64,000 nucleotides of DNA from JANPLD01 sp964445765 (GCA_964445765.1 CAYULD010000004.1:90137-154136), one strand, 5' to 3'; positions 28,073-38,248 are shown, counted from the stretch's first letter. The notes: generated by a model not told the origin, from the sequence alone. Translations and numbers: made by a program.

Positions 28073-28763
28073 AAAATTTTTACCATCATCAAGTAGAAGA
28101 AAAGCTAGATCAATTTCGCCAGAAAAATTAAGGCTTATGGTTGAGTTTTTTCCTGAAATTGCAATTAAAAGCCCAAATTCATTGCTTGGTAATGAAATTT
28201 CTGAAATTATTTCTAAAGCAAAAAATTACAATCAAATTTGTCTTGAAATTGGCTTTGGCAGTGGTGAGCATCTTTTATTTCAAGCAGAAAATAATCCAGA
28301 TAATTTGTATTTAGCTTCTGAGGTTTTTTATAATTCAATTTGTGCTACAACGCTGAAAATTTATAATAAAAAAATTTCAAATATTCGTATTTTTGATGGT
28401 GATGCCAGATATTTGCTTGAGGCGTTAAAATTTCTTAATAAGAATATTTTGTCTAAAATATTTTTACTTTTTCCTGATCCTTGGCCAAAAGAAAGGCATC
28501 AAAAGCGAAGGCTAGTTAATCAAGAAACTATAAATTTATTTCATTCAGCTTTATCAGATAATGGAATTGTTAGGGTAGCAAGCGATCACCCGATTTATTG
28601 TAATTGGTGTTTGGAGCAATTTTCTTTAAGTAATAAATTTCAATTGCTAAATAATTTAGAAAATCTTGCGGAATTGCCTGTTGGTTACACTATTACAAAA
28701 TATCACGAAAAAGCTATAAATGAAGGCAGGATTGCAAAATTTATGGATTTTAGAAAATTATAA
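28059..28763 (+). CDS. trmB: tRNA (guanine-N7-)-methyltransferase
   Basis: TrmB methylates G46 of tRNA using S-adenosylmethionine. The SAM-binding motif is LEIGFGSGEHL (~48-58), and the family hallmark FPDPWPKERHQKRR lies near residue 137. I use the ATG at 28059 (234 residues), which overlaps the murJ end by 14 bases, rather than a TTG at 28017 lying deeper in murJ. The C-terminal TKYHEKAINEGR motif is also typical. Confidence 0.93.
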   Translation: MNLNKKFLPSSSRRKARSISPEKLRLMVEFFPEIAIKSPNSLLGNEISEIISKAKNYNQICLEIGFGSGEHLLFQAENNPDNLYLASEVFYNSICATTLKIYNKKISNIRIFDGDARYLLEALKFLNKNILSKIFLLFPDPWPKERHQKRRLVNQETINLFHSALSDNGIVRVASDHPIYCNWCLEQFSLSNKFQLLNNLENLAELPVGYTITKYHEKAINEGRIAKFMDFRKL

Positions 28764-28785
28764 ATCTAATTTCAATTTCAAAAAA

Positions 28786-29835
28786 CTAATCTTCTCTGGC
28801 AAGTTTTTCTTCAAGCTCGTGTTGCTCTTGTGCGGCGATAGTCATTGTTGCTATTGGCCTAGCTTCTAGCCTTTTTAAGCCTATAGGGTCGCCTGTAACT
28901 TCACAAAAACCATATTCACCTTCATCAATTCTTTTAAGGGCGTTATCAATTTTGTTTATTAATTTGCGATATCTATCTCTAGTTCTAAGCTCTAAGCCAG
29001 TTTGTTCAACGATAGTTGCTTGATCCGAAGGGTCTGGCTCATTCCAAGTTTCAACCTGTAAATGTTCAATAGTTTCATTAGATTCATTCAGTAATTCTTT
29101 CTTCCAAGCCTCAAGTTTTCTTCTAAAATACTCAACTTGAAGTGGGTTCATATATTGTTCATCTTCAGAAGGCTTATAGTTTTCAGGTAGGATAACTTTT
29201 CCAGTTTTATCTTTTTTTACATCAATTTTTTTTGCTTTATTTTCCATCTTTTTATAAGTTTTTGCGTTGCTATTAGATGGCTTTATCTGCTTTGATTTTT
29301 TATTTTTATCAAGCTCTTTTTTTCTATCAGCGATAAAATTTTCTCTTGCATCTGGGAAAGATGGTATGAGCATCACACTTGGCTTTTTAAGAATTGCCGG
29401 TTGGCTTTGGTTAAGTGCAATTTTAAGCTCCCCCTTTACATTTGGAATGTCATTTAATAAAATAGTTTCTTCTTTCTTTTCTAGCTTTGTAGCTAGCTTT
29501 AGAGAAGGTTTTACAATTTTTATTTTATCTTTTGCCTTATCAATTTTAGTGTTAATTTTTTTTATATTTTTACTTTTTGGTAAAGTTTTTTTAATTTGTT
29601 TTTCAGGCTTCTTTAATTGGCTTTGCTTTGAAATTTCTTTCTTAGCAATTTTTTTATTGCTTTTAGCGATTGGTTTTTTAGTTTTTACTATGCTCTTTTT
29701 GTTTGAAGACTGTTTTTTAATAATTTTTTTAGGTGCTTGTTTTACTTTTTTTACAGGCTTTTTTGTTTGAATTTTCTTAGCAGGCTTAGAAATTTTTTTA
29801 GCTGGTTTTACAATTTTCTTGCTTTTTTTTGCCAT
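28786..29835 (-). CDS. dksA: DksA-type RNA polymerase regulator with long lysine-rich extension
   Basis: Residues ~225-349 are a DksA domain: a coiled coil whose tip carries D268, D271 and A273 (the DxxDxA tip that reaches into the polymerase channel), then the globular end YGFCEVTGDPIGLKRLEARP. Of the four zinc cysteines of E. coli DksA only the first (C311) remains, as often in alphaproteobacteria. The first ~220 residues are an unusual Lys/Pro/Ala/Ser-rich tail resembling histone H1-like proteins (several PAKK and KKPxxK units), likely to bind nucleic acid. DksA with ppGpp adjusts transcription during starvation. It is next to the fliX-like gene on the same strand. Confidence 0.88.
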   Translation of the reverse strand: MAKKSKKIVKPAKKISKPAKKIQTKKPVKKVKQAPKKIIKKQSSNKKSIVKTKKPIAKSNKKIAKKEISKQSQLKKPEKQIKKTLPKSKNIKKINTKIDKAKDKIKIVKPSLKLATKLEKKEETILLNDIPNVKGELKIALNQSQPAILKKPSVMLIPSFPDARENFIADRKKELDKNKKSKQIKPSNSNAKTYKKMENKAKKIDVKKDKTGKVILPENYKPSEDEQYMNPLQVEYFRRKLEAWKKELLNESNETIEHLQVETWNEPDPSDQATIVEQTGLELRTRDRYRKLINKIDNALKRIDEGEYGFCEVTGDPIGLKRLEARPIATMTIAAQEQHELEEKLARED

Positions 29836-29844
29836 AGTAAACCC

Positions 29845-30288
29845 TCATTTTGTTTTAAGTTTTTTTAGTTTTTCTGCTTCTACAATCGCTCTAGTTTTAA
29901 TTTCTTCTATAATATTTTTAAGTTTAGCATCTTCCGTGTTTATACTTATATTATTTAATCTTGCCTCAATGCTCTGTAAAGTATTATATTCAAAAACCCC
30001 TAAAATTAAGGCTTTTTTAAGGTTTTCAAGCTGAGAGAGCAAATCTTTGCCATATTCTATAGAAATTTGCCTTGAATTAGAGCTTTCAAAATTAGATATT
30101 AAATTAATAGAATTTAGCGGATTAATAGAGTTTATAGCTTGCGTTTCAGAAGAATTTGATAGGCTAGTTGTTGCAGTTACATCATCTCCAACAAGAAGAT
30201 TTGAAAAATCACCACTTACCTTAGATGTTTTTTTTAATTTTTTTAGTTGGGAAATTTTATAATTTTCGTTAATATCACTGACTTTCAT
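29845..30288 (-). CDS. fliX: FliX-like flagellar assembly protein
   Basis: The 147-residue protein has a disordered Ser/Asn-rich N-terminal half and a helical C-terminal half with the FliX pattern: LLSQLENLKKALILGV (~84-99), then LKNIIEEIKTRAIVEAEKLKK at the end. In Caulobacter FliX couples flagellar assembly to class III/IV gene expression through FlbD. The match is based on pattern and length, so the name is likely but not certain. It is transcribed just upstream of dksA, separated by nine bases. Confidence 0.62.
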   Translation of the reverse strand: MKVSDINENYKISQLKKLKKTSKVSGDFSNLLVGDDVTATTSLSNSSETQAINSINPLNSINLISNFESSNSRQISIEYGKDLLSQLENLKKALILGVFEYNTLQSIEARLNNISINTEDAKLKNIIEEIKTRAIVEAEKLKKLKTK

Positions 30289-30341
30289 AAATATTGCATA
30301 GCTAAATGAGTATAAATTCTAATTAAATCAAAATCGGGTTA

Positions 30342-31058
30342 ATGTCATTAAATAATATATATGTAATACTTTCAAAGCCTCAGATGGGTGAAAATATTGG
30401 TGCGGTTGCAAGGGTGATGAAAAATTTTGGCGTTCTTAATTTAAGAATTATAAGCCCAAGAGATGGTTGGCCAAATGAAAAGGCTTATGAAATGTCTGCC
30501 CACGCAAAAGATGTTATAAAAAATGCTGAAATATTTGAAAATCTTAATGATGCAATAGCTGATTTAAGTTACTTAGTTGCAACAGCAGCGAATAGAAGGG
30601 ATATGGCAAAAGAAATTATAAACCCTGAAATTTCAGCTAAAAAAATTTCAAAAAAAATTATTAATAATAAATGTGGAATATTATTTGGAAGGGAATCAAG
30701 TGGTTTGAGTAACGAAGAAATATCGGCATCAAATCAAATGGTTACTATTCCAACTGGAGAAATTTACCCATCACTAAATATTTCTCAGGCTTGTTGTGTG
30801 ATGCTATATGAGGTTTTTAAGCAAGTTTCAAATGGTAAAAAATTAATTAATAATAATTTATCTGAAATTATTGCAAATAAATCTGAATATTTATCTTTGG
30901 TTAATTTTCTTGAAGAAAAATTAGAGCAAAAAAACTTTTTTCAAGTTAAAGAAAAAAAGAAAAATATGATGTTAAATATAAAAAATATTTTTACAAAAAA
31001 TGATTATACTGAACAAGAAATTAAAACTCTTAAAGGTATTTTTGCTCTAATAAAATAA
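30342..31058 (+). CDS. trmJ: tRNA (cytidine/uridine-2'-O-)-methyltransferase TrmJ
   Basis: A SPOUT-class enzyme that methylates the ribose of residue 32 in tRNA. The 238 residues start with the substrate motif YVILSKPQMGENIGAVARVMKN (written in part: PQMGENIGAVAR, ~13-24) and carry the knot motifs FGRESSGLSNEE (~114-125) and IPTGEIYPSLNISQA (~132-146). The C-terminal helical tail is typical of TrmJ. It is divergent from fliX/dksA and is followed 10 bases later by polA. Confidence 0.9.
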   Translation: MSLNNIYVILSKPQMGENIGAVARVMKNFGVLNLRIISPRDGWPNEKAYEMSAHAKDVIKNAEIFENLNDAIADLSYLVATAANRRDMAKEIINPEISAKKISKKIINNKCGILFGRESSGLSNEEISASNQMVTIPTGEIYPSLNISQACCVMLYEVFKQVSNGKKLINNNLSEIIANKSEYLSLVNFLEEKLEQKNFFQVKEKKKNMMLNIKNIFTKNDYTEQEIKTLKGIFALIK

Positions 31059-31068
31059 AGATTTTTCT

Positions 31069-33747
31069 ATGCATAGTGCAACTTATAAAAGGCTATTTAT
31101 TGTTGATGGATATTCCTATGTTTTTAGGGCTTATCACTCTTTGCCGCCTCTTACAAATAAGGCTGGGCTTCCAGTTGGTGCGGTTTATGGCTTTACAAAT
31201 ATGATTATGAAATTAAAAAATAAAGTAAGCACAAATAATGCTGAAAATATTTATTTAATATTAGTTTTTGACTCTGGCAGAGATAGTTTTAGGAATGAAA
31301 TTTACCCAAATTATAAAGCTAATCGCCCTGAAGCACCAGAAGATCTCAAACCTCAATTTGAAATAGTAAGGGAAGCCGCGATTGCATTAAATCTTGAACC
31401 CATTGAAGTTATTGGCTTTGAAGCTGATGATATTATTGCCTCATACGCAAAAGTTGCAAAGCAAGAAGGGTTTAAGGTTACTATAGTTTCTATTGATAAA
31501 GATTTAATGCAGTTAGTTGATGATGATATAAATATGTATGACCCAATGCGGGATAGGGTTATAACAAGCAAAGAAGTTCAAGAAAAATTTGGTGTTATGC
31601 CTCATCAAGTTTTAGATGTGTTGGCTTTAATGGGTGACAGCTCAGATAATATACCCGGTGCGAAAGGAATTGGAATAAAAACTGCCGCAGAATTAATTAA
31701 TCAATTTGGTGATATTGACAATTTAATCAATAACTTATCGCAGGTTAAGCAGGAAAAAAGAAGAAATATTTTATCAGAAAATATAAATAATATTTATTTA
31801 TCAAAAAAATTAGCCTCATTAGATTTTAATGTTCCACTAAATTATAATTTTGAAAATTTTAGAATTAAAGAAAATGATGAAAATATATTATATGATTTTC
31901 TGAATAAGTATAATTTTAATTCTTTATTGTCAAAATTAAAAATTAAAAAAGAATTAAATTTGGAAAACTCTGTTGTAGTAAATAATAATTCCCAAAATAA
32001 CATTAATATAAGTAAATCCGAATTTAATTTTTTAGAAATTAAAGAGGTTTCTGCTAATCAACCTTCTGATTTATTGGCGTTATTTGATAGGCGTAGCCTT
32101 CAGAATATATATATATATTATTCTGAAATTGAGAGTTGCAAATTGCAAATTTTATTTTCAAATTATGAATATTGTGTTTTAGATGTATCAGGTTTGTTTG
32201 AGGTAAAAGATGGGGAATTATTTACTGAAAATAAAAATAATTACTCAAGAGATTATATAAATATTATTCAGAAAAAATTTTTTGATAATTCTAATAAATT
32301 TATTTTTTATGACGCAAAAAATTTATTAGAAAAAAACATTTTTCAAAAATTACCTAATAATTTTGACGATATAAAAATTATTTCATATTTATTATTTGGC
32401 TCAGGTGATAAAATTAATTTTAATTATTTAATAAATAAATTTATTTCCGGAGATTATATAAATCAAAATGTTAAAGTTAATTTAATGGATTTTATTTATA
32501 ATAAATTAAATTATTTATTATTTATTTCTAAGCAAAATTTTATTTATAATGAAATTGAAATTCCATTAATTAGCATTTTATTTAATATGCAAAAATTTGG
32601 AATTAAGTTAGATTTACAAAAATTAAAAGATTTGGAAAGCCAATTTAATAATTTATTATTAAAATTAACATCTGAAATTTATTTATTGGCTAATTGTGAA
32701 TTTAATGTTGCCTCCCCAAAACAATTAGGGGAGGTTTTATTTGATAAATTAAAATTACCTGCCCCTAAAAAAAGTAAGACGGGTCAATATGTTACTGATA
32801 TTGATGTGCTGGAAGATTTATCAGCTTCTGGTTTTGAAATTGCCTCAAAAATTATTGAGCATCGCTCAATTTCAAAATTACTCTCAACTTACATAGTCTC
32901 TTTACAAAAAGAAGTTAATAATATTACAAAAAGGGTTCATACTCATTTTAATAATACTGCAACAACAACTGGAAGGCTCTCTTCAACGAATCCTAATTTG
33001 CAAAATATTCCAATAAAAACAGAGGAAGGCAGAAAAATTAGAGATGCCTTCATTGCAGAAGAAGGAAAAGTTTTAATTGGTGCGGATTATTCTCAGATTG
33101 AATTAAGGCTTCTTGCGGAGATTGCGGATATAAAATCACTAAAGCAGGCGTTTTTAGAGAGTAAAGATATTCACCAAGCAACAGCCTCAGAAGTTTTTGG
33201 TGTTCCATTAAGTGAGGTTAACTCAGAATTAAGAAGGAAGGCAAAGGCAGTAAATTTTGGTATTATATATGGGCAAAGTGCTTTTGGGCTTGCTAATCAG
33301 CTAAAAATTTCGCGTGCGGAGGCAAAAAATATCATTGATAGATATTTTTCTCGTTATCCTGAAATTAAAATTTATATGGATAAAACCATTGATTTTGCCC
33401 ATAAAAATGGCTTTGTAACAACAATTATGGGAAGAAAAATTTATCTACCAAATATAAATGATAAAAATGCAACTTTGCGTGCATTTCAAGAGAGGGCTTC
33501 AATAAACGCACCACTTCAAGGTAGTTCAGCTGATATTATAAAATTAGCAATGATAAATATTTCTAAGGCAAATATTTCTGCAAATTTATTACTGCAAATT
33601 CACGATGAGCTTATTTTTGAAGTGTCTTCAGAAAATGCTAAAAGTGAGGCTTTAATTATAAAAAAGCTGATGGAAAATGTAATTAATCTCTCAGTGCCAT
33701 TAATTGTAGATACAAAAATTGGCAATAATTGGGGCGAGGTTCATTGA
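31069..33747 (+). CDS. polA: DNA polymerase I
   Basis: A full-length 892-residue enzyme for repair and Okazaki-fragment maturation. The N-terminal 5'-3' nuclease (1-~290) is intact (VFDSGRDSFRNEIYPNYKANR region, EADDII, SIDKDLMQLV). The polymerase domain has motif A ADYSQIELR (672-680), motif B RRKAKAVNFGIIYG (~722-735) and motif C QIHDELIFEV (~843-852). The middle domain (~325-500) is degenerate: the DxE of the proofreading exonuclease and its YxxxD motif are absent, so 3'-5' exonuclease activity is probably lost. The central part is especially rich in Asn, Lys and Ile. Confidence 0.96.
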   Translation: MHSATYKRLFIVDGYSYVFRAYHSLPPLTNKAGLPVGAVYGFTNMIMKLKNKVSTNNAENIYLILVFDSGRDSFRNEIYPNYKANRPEAPEDLKPQFEIVREAAIALNLEPIEVIGFEADDIIASYAKVAKQEGFKVTIVSIDKDLMQLVDDDINMYDPMRDRVITSKEVQEKFGVMPHQVLDVLALMGDSSDNIPGAKGIGIKTAAELINQFGDIDNLINNLSQVKQEKRRNILSENINNIYLSKKLASLDFNVPLNYNFENFRIKENDENILYDFLNKYNFNSLLSKLKIKKELNLENSVVVNNNSQNNINISKSEFNFLEIKEVSANQPSDLLALFDRRSLQNIYIYYSEIESCKLQILFSNYEYCVLDVSGLFEVKDGELFTENKNNYSRDYINIIQKKFFDNSNKFIFYDAKNLLEKNIFQKLPNNFDDIKIISYLLFGSGDKINFNYLINKFISGDYINQNVKVNLMDFIYNKLNYLLFISKQNFIYNEIEIPLISILFNMQKFGIKLDLQKLKDLESQFNNLLLKLTSEIYLLANCEFNVASPKQLGEVLFDKLKLPAPKKSKTGQYVTDIDVLEDLSASGFEIASKIIEHRSISKLLSTYIVSLQKEVNNITKRVHTHFNNTATTTGRLSSTNPNLQNIPIKTEEGRKIRDAFIAEEGKVLIGADYSQIELRLLAEIADIKSLKQAFLESKDIHQATASEVFGVPLSEVNSELRRKAKAVNFGIIYGQSAFGLANQLKISRAEAKNIIDRYFSRYPEIKIYMDKTIDFAHKNGFVTTIMGRKIYLPNINDKNATLRAFQERASINAPLQGSSADIIKLAMINISKANISANLLLQIHDELIFEVSSENAKSEALIIKKLMENVINLSVPLIVDTKIGNNWGEVH

Positions 33748-33757
33748 GTTTTGCAAC

Positions 33758-34714
33758 CTAGTTCAATATCTCAGTAATATTATTATATTTTCTTTCAATA
33801 AGGGCTTTTTGACGAAGTTCTTTAATATATCTTTTTGATTGGGTTTCCATTTTTTCAGCGAATAATTTTTCTCTGATAGAGTTTTTATCATTGGCTGGAT
33901 CAATAATCTTTCTTTCATTAACAAGAATAATTACATATAAATTGTCAACAAATATTGGCTCAGAAATTTTGCCAGTTTGAGTTTTCATAACCTCAGATTT
34001 AATGGGCTCCATAATTTTATCTTCTTCAATCCAGCCAACTAAACCGCCCCTTATGGCAGTTTTACCAACTGAATATTTTGAGGCTAAATCACCAAAATCT
34101 CGCTCACCAGAATTAACGGTTGTAATAATTTTATCTAGAAGCTCAAATGTTGAAGAATTATCATCAAACTCTTTTGGGATTACAATTTCAGAAATATTAA
34201 CCAAGGTTTGCTTTTTAATATTTGTTAATTCTTTTTGTTTATCGGCAATTTCTTTATCGGTGATTAAAATTTGTGATCTTAAAAATCTTGAGAGGGTTTT
34301 TTTCCATTGCACGCCTGCTTTAATTTGTTCAACGGTTGCATTGTAAGAAACACCCCTTGCGTTTAAGAATTTCTTAAAGCCCCCTTTTTCAATACCATTT
34401 TTAGTTTCTAAATCAGAAATAGCTTGTTTAAGCTCATCTTCAGTGATTTCAATTCCTTTAGATTTTGCTTCTTGATTTTGTAAAGTTTCATTGATTAAAA
34501 CTTCCATAGCTTCTTTGGTTACCTTTTCTTTAACTTCCTTGCTATTTGGCATTCCCGCGGAGCTAATAATAAGATTAACCCTATCTTTAAGTTGGATATT
34601 AGAAATTGATTCACCATTAACAACTGCAATAACTTTATAAGTAATAGCATTACTAATAGAAGGAAGAAGCCCTGCTAAAATAAAGAAAAGATTAAAAATT
34701 ATAATTTTTCTCAT
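33758..34714 (-). CDS. surA: SurA-like periplasmic peptidyl-prolyl isomerase/chaperone
   Basis: A signal peptide (1-23, ...SISNA) is followed by a SurA N-terminal chaperone domain (~25-160) and one parvulin PPIase domain (~175-280, with FGDLASKYS and GGLVGWIEED). SurA escorts outer-membrane barrels, LptD among them. E. coli SurA has two parvulin domains; one is common in alphaproteobacteria. It is the third gene of lptG-lptD-surA, a functional set for LPS export and outer-membrane assembly, and converges on polA with ten bases between. Confidence 0.88.
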   Translation of the reverse strand: MRKIIIFNLFFILAGLLPSISNAITYKVIAVVNGESISNIQLKDRVNLIISSAGMPNSKEVKEKVTKEAMEVLINETLQNQEAKSKGIEITEDELKQAISDLETKNGIEKGGFKKFLNARGVSYNATVEQIKAGVQWKKTLSRFLRSQILITDKEIADKQKELTNIKKQTLVNISEIVIPKEFDDNSSTFELLDKIITTVNSGERDFGDLASKYSVGKTAIRGGLVGWIEEDKIMEPIKSEVMKTQTGKISEPIFVDNLYVIILVNERKIIDPANDKNSIREKLFAEKMETQSKRYIKELRQKALIERKYNNITEILN

Positions 34715-34761
34715 AATATTAAATTTTATTAAGAAATATTTATATAGAAAAAATTAATAGA

Positions 34762-36966
34762 TTAACTTCCAAGATTTGCAAAGTTTAATTGTAATAAAAT
34801 TTCAGTTGAAGGTTCAATATCTCTATCTCTAGTTAAATCTCTATTAACTTCTAAAGTGGTTGTTATGCAATCATGCGTATAACTCAAACCACCGCCAATA
34901 TTAACCCAGCCGGCGGCGGTTGGGTCATTATCCATATTTCTTCTGGCTCTACTTAACAAAGACCAGTTATTATCAATAGCATAGGAAGCTGTGCCAAAAA
35001 GCTCTTGCCTATCTCTACTAAATATTGAGTTATCAACGAATGTGTAACCAACATTCAGCGTAATTGGCTGATAATTTATGCCAACGCTTGCCTCATTTCT
35101 TTTGAACTTAAAGCTATCTTTATCAAGCCTAAACCTGTAATTAGTGAATAAATTTTGATTGTTATAAATGCTCACCCTACCAACATAGTCAGAAAAATTA
35201 TCAGCAAGCCCAGATTCAACGCCAAGTATTGATTCATCAGTGGTAACACGATAATTTTGACCAAATAAAACAGATATATCGCCAATTTCTTCTCCTGAAA
35301 TAACGCTTCTTAAGCCATAATTAACCCTTGCACCACCTTCTAAAATATCTAGCCCTGAAATATGATGCTCTTGAAATAGATTATAATCTTGAAGCTCTAT
35401 GGCTTGGCTATCTTCATTTGGAATTCTTAAATCATTAATGCCATTTGGTGAAACTATACCCATTACGATTGGCGAAAATACTAAGTTATAATTTGAAAAC
35501 TGGTTAATGAAGGGATATTCCCAAGTTAGTGAGCTTTCAGGAACTAGCCTATATATACTGCCTTGATATTCAACATTATTGGCTTGTGCAACTTCATCAA
35601 CAAAGAAATAATCACCCCTGCCAGTAACATCTAAGGTAAAAAGCTGACCATTTTCAAGCGTATGAGAGGCATTGTAAGAGGTTTTTCCAACAATTCTTGT
35701 ACTTTGTGCACCTTGAGAACGCCTCAAAACCATTGTATTTAAGTCTAAATTGAGTTTTTGATTATATTCATCATCAATTTTATAAGTTTTACCAGCTTCA
35801 ACAATAGGTAATACAAATGGTGTAATATCAGGGTTATCACCCACTCTTAAGCCTTGAAAAGAGAGGGCTTTTGCAACAAAATATTTTCTATCTTCATCTT
35901 TGAATCTTTCAATTCTTGCTTCGCTTGTTAGCCAGTCTTGAAAATCAATGTTATATCTTCTTAAATATGTATCATCAGTTGATCTTCTAGCGTCAAATAA
36001 GAACTCCCAATCATTTTCAAATTTATAATTACCAAAACCGAAAATATGGCCTCTAAAACCTTTTTCTTGAACTCTAACTGGGGAAGTTAAATCATCAGGG
36101 CCATCGGTATAAATGCCCCCCACATCAAATTGGTAGTAGCCGTTATAAAGTAAATGCCTCATTTGTGTTTGAAGCATAAGCCCATCAAAACTCATATATC
36201 TAGGCCTAAAAGTAAAATCCATATTTTGCTTGGCTTGATAATAATATGGAACTTCCAAAAATGTTCCAAAAATACCAGAAGAGCCAAAGGCAGGCGTTAA
36301 AAAACCACTTTTACTTTTTGCAAATGGCGTTGGGTGAGAAATATAAGGCGTATAGCCAAGTGGACGATTTAGAATATCCATATAGGCATCTTTATAATAA
36401 ACCCTGCCATCATCTTCGTTATAAACAATATCTTTTGCCCTAATTCGCCATAAATATTCATCATTGCAAGGCTTGCAGGGTGAGTAAAAGGAATCTTCAA
36501 GTTGATATTTCTTCTCACCTAATATTTTAACTTTTTTTGATTTTAAGATTGAGCCATCATCAAGCGTTCCCTCAACATCTTTAAGCACACCTTTAGTAAA
36601 TTTATCATTTGTAACAAGCTCAGAAGCCTTAAAATTTGTGCCTTGTGCACTTTTGAAAATAACCCCTGTTTCGGCGCTAATCATTTGGGTTTTTCTATCA
36701 TAAACGATTTTTTCTGCCTGTAATTGTTTATCCTGATATTTAATATCTACATTATCAGTTGCAGTTAAAACTTTTGTGTTAACATCATAGAATAAATTAC
36801 CTGCTTCTATACTGGCTTTTGGCTCTGCTTTTTTAGGCTTTACTTCATCAATTTTTTTAACTTCTTGAGATTTTGAATAATCAATTTTTGAAGATGAAAC
36901 ACTTGTAGAAGCAAATAAAATTGCCACTGAAAATAAAACAGAAAAACTTTTATTATAATTTCGCAA
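34762..36966 (-). CDS. lptD: LPS-assembly protein LptD
   Basis: The 734-residue outer-membrane protein has a signal peptide (1-~26), an OstA/LptA-like N-terminal beta-taco domain (~50-170, with the conserved ENAxxD-like YDRKTQMISAETG) and a C-terminal LptD barrel (~220-734). It inserts lipopolysaccharide into the outer leaflet. Two cysteines close together (SPCKPCNDEYLWRI, ~165) match the N-terminal pair used for LptD disulfides. It lies between lptG and surA. Confidence 0.93.
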   Translation of the reverse strand: MRNYNKSFSVLFSVAILFASTSVSSSKIDYSKSQEVKKIDEVKPKKAEPKASIEAGNLFYDVNTKVLTATDNVDIKYQDKQLQAEKIVYDRKTQMISAETGVIFKSAQGTNFKASELVTNDKFTKGVLKDVEGTLDDGSILKSKKVKILGEKKYQLEDSFYSPCKPCNDEYLWRIRAKDIVYNEDDGRVYYKDAYMDILNRPLGYTPYISHPTPFAKSKSGFLTPAFGSSGIFGTFLEVPYYYQAKQNMDFTFRPRYMSFDGLMLQTQMRHLLYNGYYQFDVGGIYTDGPDDLTSPVRVQEKGFRGHIFGFGNYKFENDWEFLFDARRSTDDTYLRRYNIDFQDWLTSEARIERFKDEDRKYFVAKALSFQGLRVGDNPDITPFVLPIVEAGKTYKIDDEYNQKLNLDLNTMVLRRSQGAQSTRIVGKTSYNASHTLENGQLFTLDVTGRGDYFFVDEVAQANNVEYQGSIYRLVPESSLTWEYPFINQFSNYNLVFSPIVMGIVSPNGINDLRIPNEDSQAIELQDYNLFQEHHISGLDILEGGARVNYGLRSVISGEEIGDISVLFGQNYRVTTDESILGVESGLADNFSDYVGRVSIYNNQNLFTNYRFRLDKDSFKFKRNEASVGINYQPITLNVGYTFVDNSIFSRDRQELFGTASYAIDNNWSLLSRARRNMDNDPTAAGWVNIGGGLSYTHDCITTTLEVNRDLTRDRDIEPSTEILLQLNFANLGS

Positions 36967-37010
36967 AATTAAAGAGGTTTAATTTTAATGTATGAAATTT
37001 CTGGGAAATT

Positions 37011-38120
37011 CTAGCCATCTTCATAATGAAGCACCAGCCCAACACCTATAAGTAATGTAATAATTATCGGCGACCAACCTGCAACAAAAACTGGCAATGA
37101 GCCTGATAAACCAAGTGAATAAATTAAATTTGTTACAAAATAAATCACAAAACCAAATATTAATGCAAGGGTAATTGAATATCCAGTTTGAGAATGCCTA
37201 GCGGTTTTTAAGCAGAAAATTGCACCAATTAAAACCATTGATGCGTAAAAGATAGGGCTAGAAAGCAATTTATAAAAATGCATTAAATGTCCAAAATAAA
37301 AAAAGCCACTATCAGATAATTTTTTTATAAATTTTGGCAATTTCCAAAATGGCACAGATTCAGGAACATCAAAACTTTTTTGAATATCATTGAAATTAAC
37401 ATTGGTTTCAATTTCATAATTAGAATAATTATAGGATTGATTTTTCTTATCATAAAAAGTTGCATTTTCTAAAATCCACTTACCATTTTTTAGAGTTGCT
37501 GAAGGTGATTTTATATAAAAAGAATATTTATTCTTTTTATTATAAGCAAAAATATTTACATTATTAAGTTTTACAACCTCACCTTTTTGAGCATTTTCCG
37601 CGTGGATTATAATTTCATATTTCTTGTTATTTCTTTTATAAGATTGCTTTATCCAAAGCCCTGATTCTGAAAACAACATTGGGTTTTCAATGTTAGTTTC
37701 AAAATATTTCTTTTCCAACTTTTCGTGGGTGGAATACATAAAAGATGAGATGGGGTTTATGACCATTGAAACTAATGCTCCTAACATAAAAGCCGTAAAA
37801 ACTGCTGGAAATAAAAACTCCCAAACTGAAACACCTGCGGAGCGTATAATAACTAACTCACTTTTTTTACTCATATTATTAAAGCATAAAACTGATGTTA
37901 TGAGGATTATAAAAGGCATCACAGTTTGTAATAAATGAGGCATTTTTAGCAATACCATTTGAAAAATCACATAAGTTGGAATTGTTCTATTGGCTGATTT
38001 TCTAAGAAGTTCAGCCCCATCAACCATAAAGATTAAAACGCTAAAAATAGCCAGTATTGTTAAGTAGAAAAATACAAAATTTCTAACTATATATGAATAT
38101 AAAGTTAAGGGTAATATCAT
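37011..38120 (-). CDS. lptG: LPS export permease LptG (YjgP/YjgQ family)
   Basis: A 369-residue permease with three N-terminal membrane helices (~12-35, 60-80, 100-122), a periplasmic jellyroll domain (~140-265) and three C-terminal helices (~280-365). LptF and LptG together pull LPS from the inner membrane, powered by LptB. The position before lptD and the pattern YIVRNFVFFYLTILAIF fit LptG more than LptF. No lptF gene is adjacent in the window. Confidence 0.85.
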   Translation of the reverse strand: MILPLTLYSYIVRNFVFFYLTILAIFSVLIFMVDGAELLRKSANRTIPTYVIFQMVLLKMPHLLQTVMPFIILITSVLCFNNMSKKSELVIIRSAGVSVWEFLFPAVFTAFMLGALVSMVINPISSFMYSTHEKLEKKYFETNIENPMLFSESGLWIKQSYKRNNKKYEIIIHAENAQKGEVVKLNNVNIFAYNKKNKYSFYIKSPSATLKNGKWILENATFYDKKNQSYNYSNYEIETNVNFNDIQKSFDVPESVPFWKLPKFIKKLSDSGFFYFGHLMHFYKLLSSPIFYASMVLIGAIFCLKTARHSQTGYSITLALIFGFVIYFVTNLIYSLGLSGSLPVFVAGWSPIIITLLIGVGLVLHYEDG

Positions 38121-38248
38121 AAAAACTGAGCTTTTACCTAAATTTTATAAAGAAAATTATTATATCGCTAAAAAAATAATTTTAGCTATCTTGCAATAAC
38201 ATAATATGCAATTATATAAAATCTATAATAATCAGAAAAAGGAGATTT

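Noticed and set aside
29267..29770. 167-residue hydrophobic plus-strand ORF opposite dksA
   Set aside because: Phe/Leu-rich product is what antisense of a lysine-rich coding region gives; no start signal.
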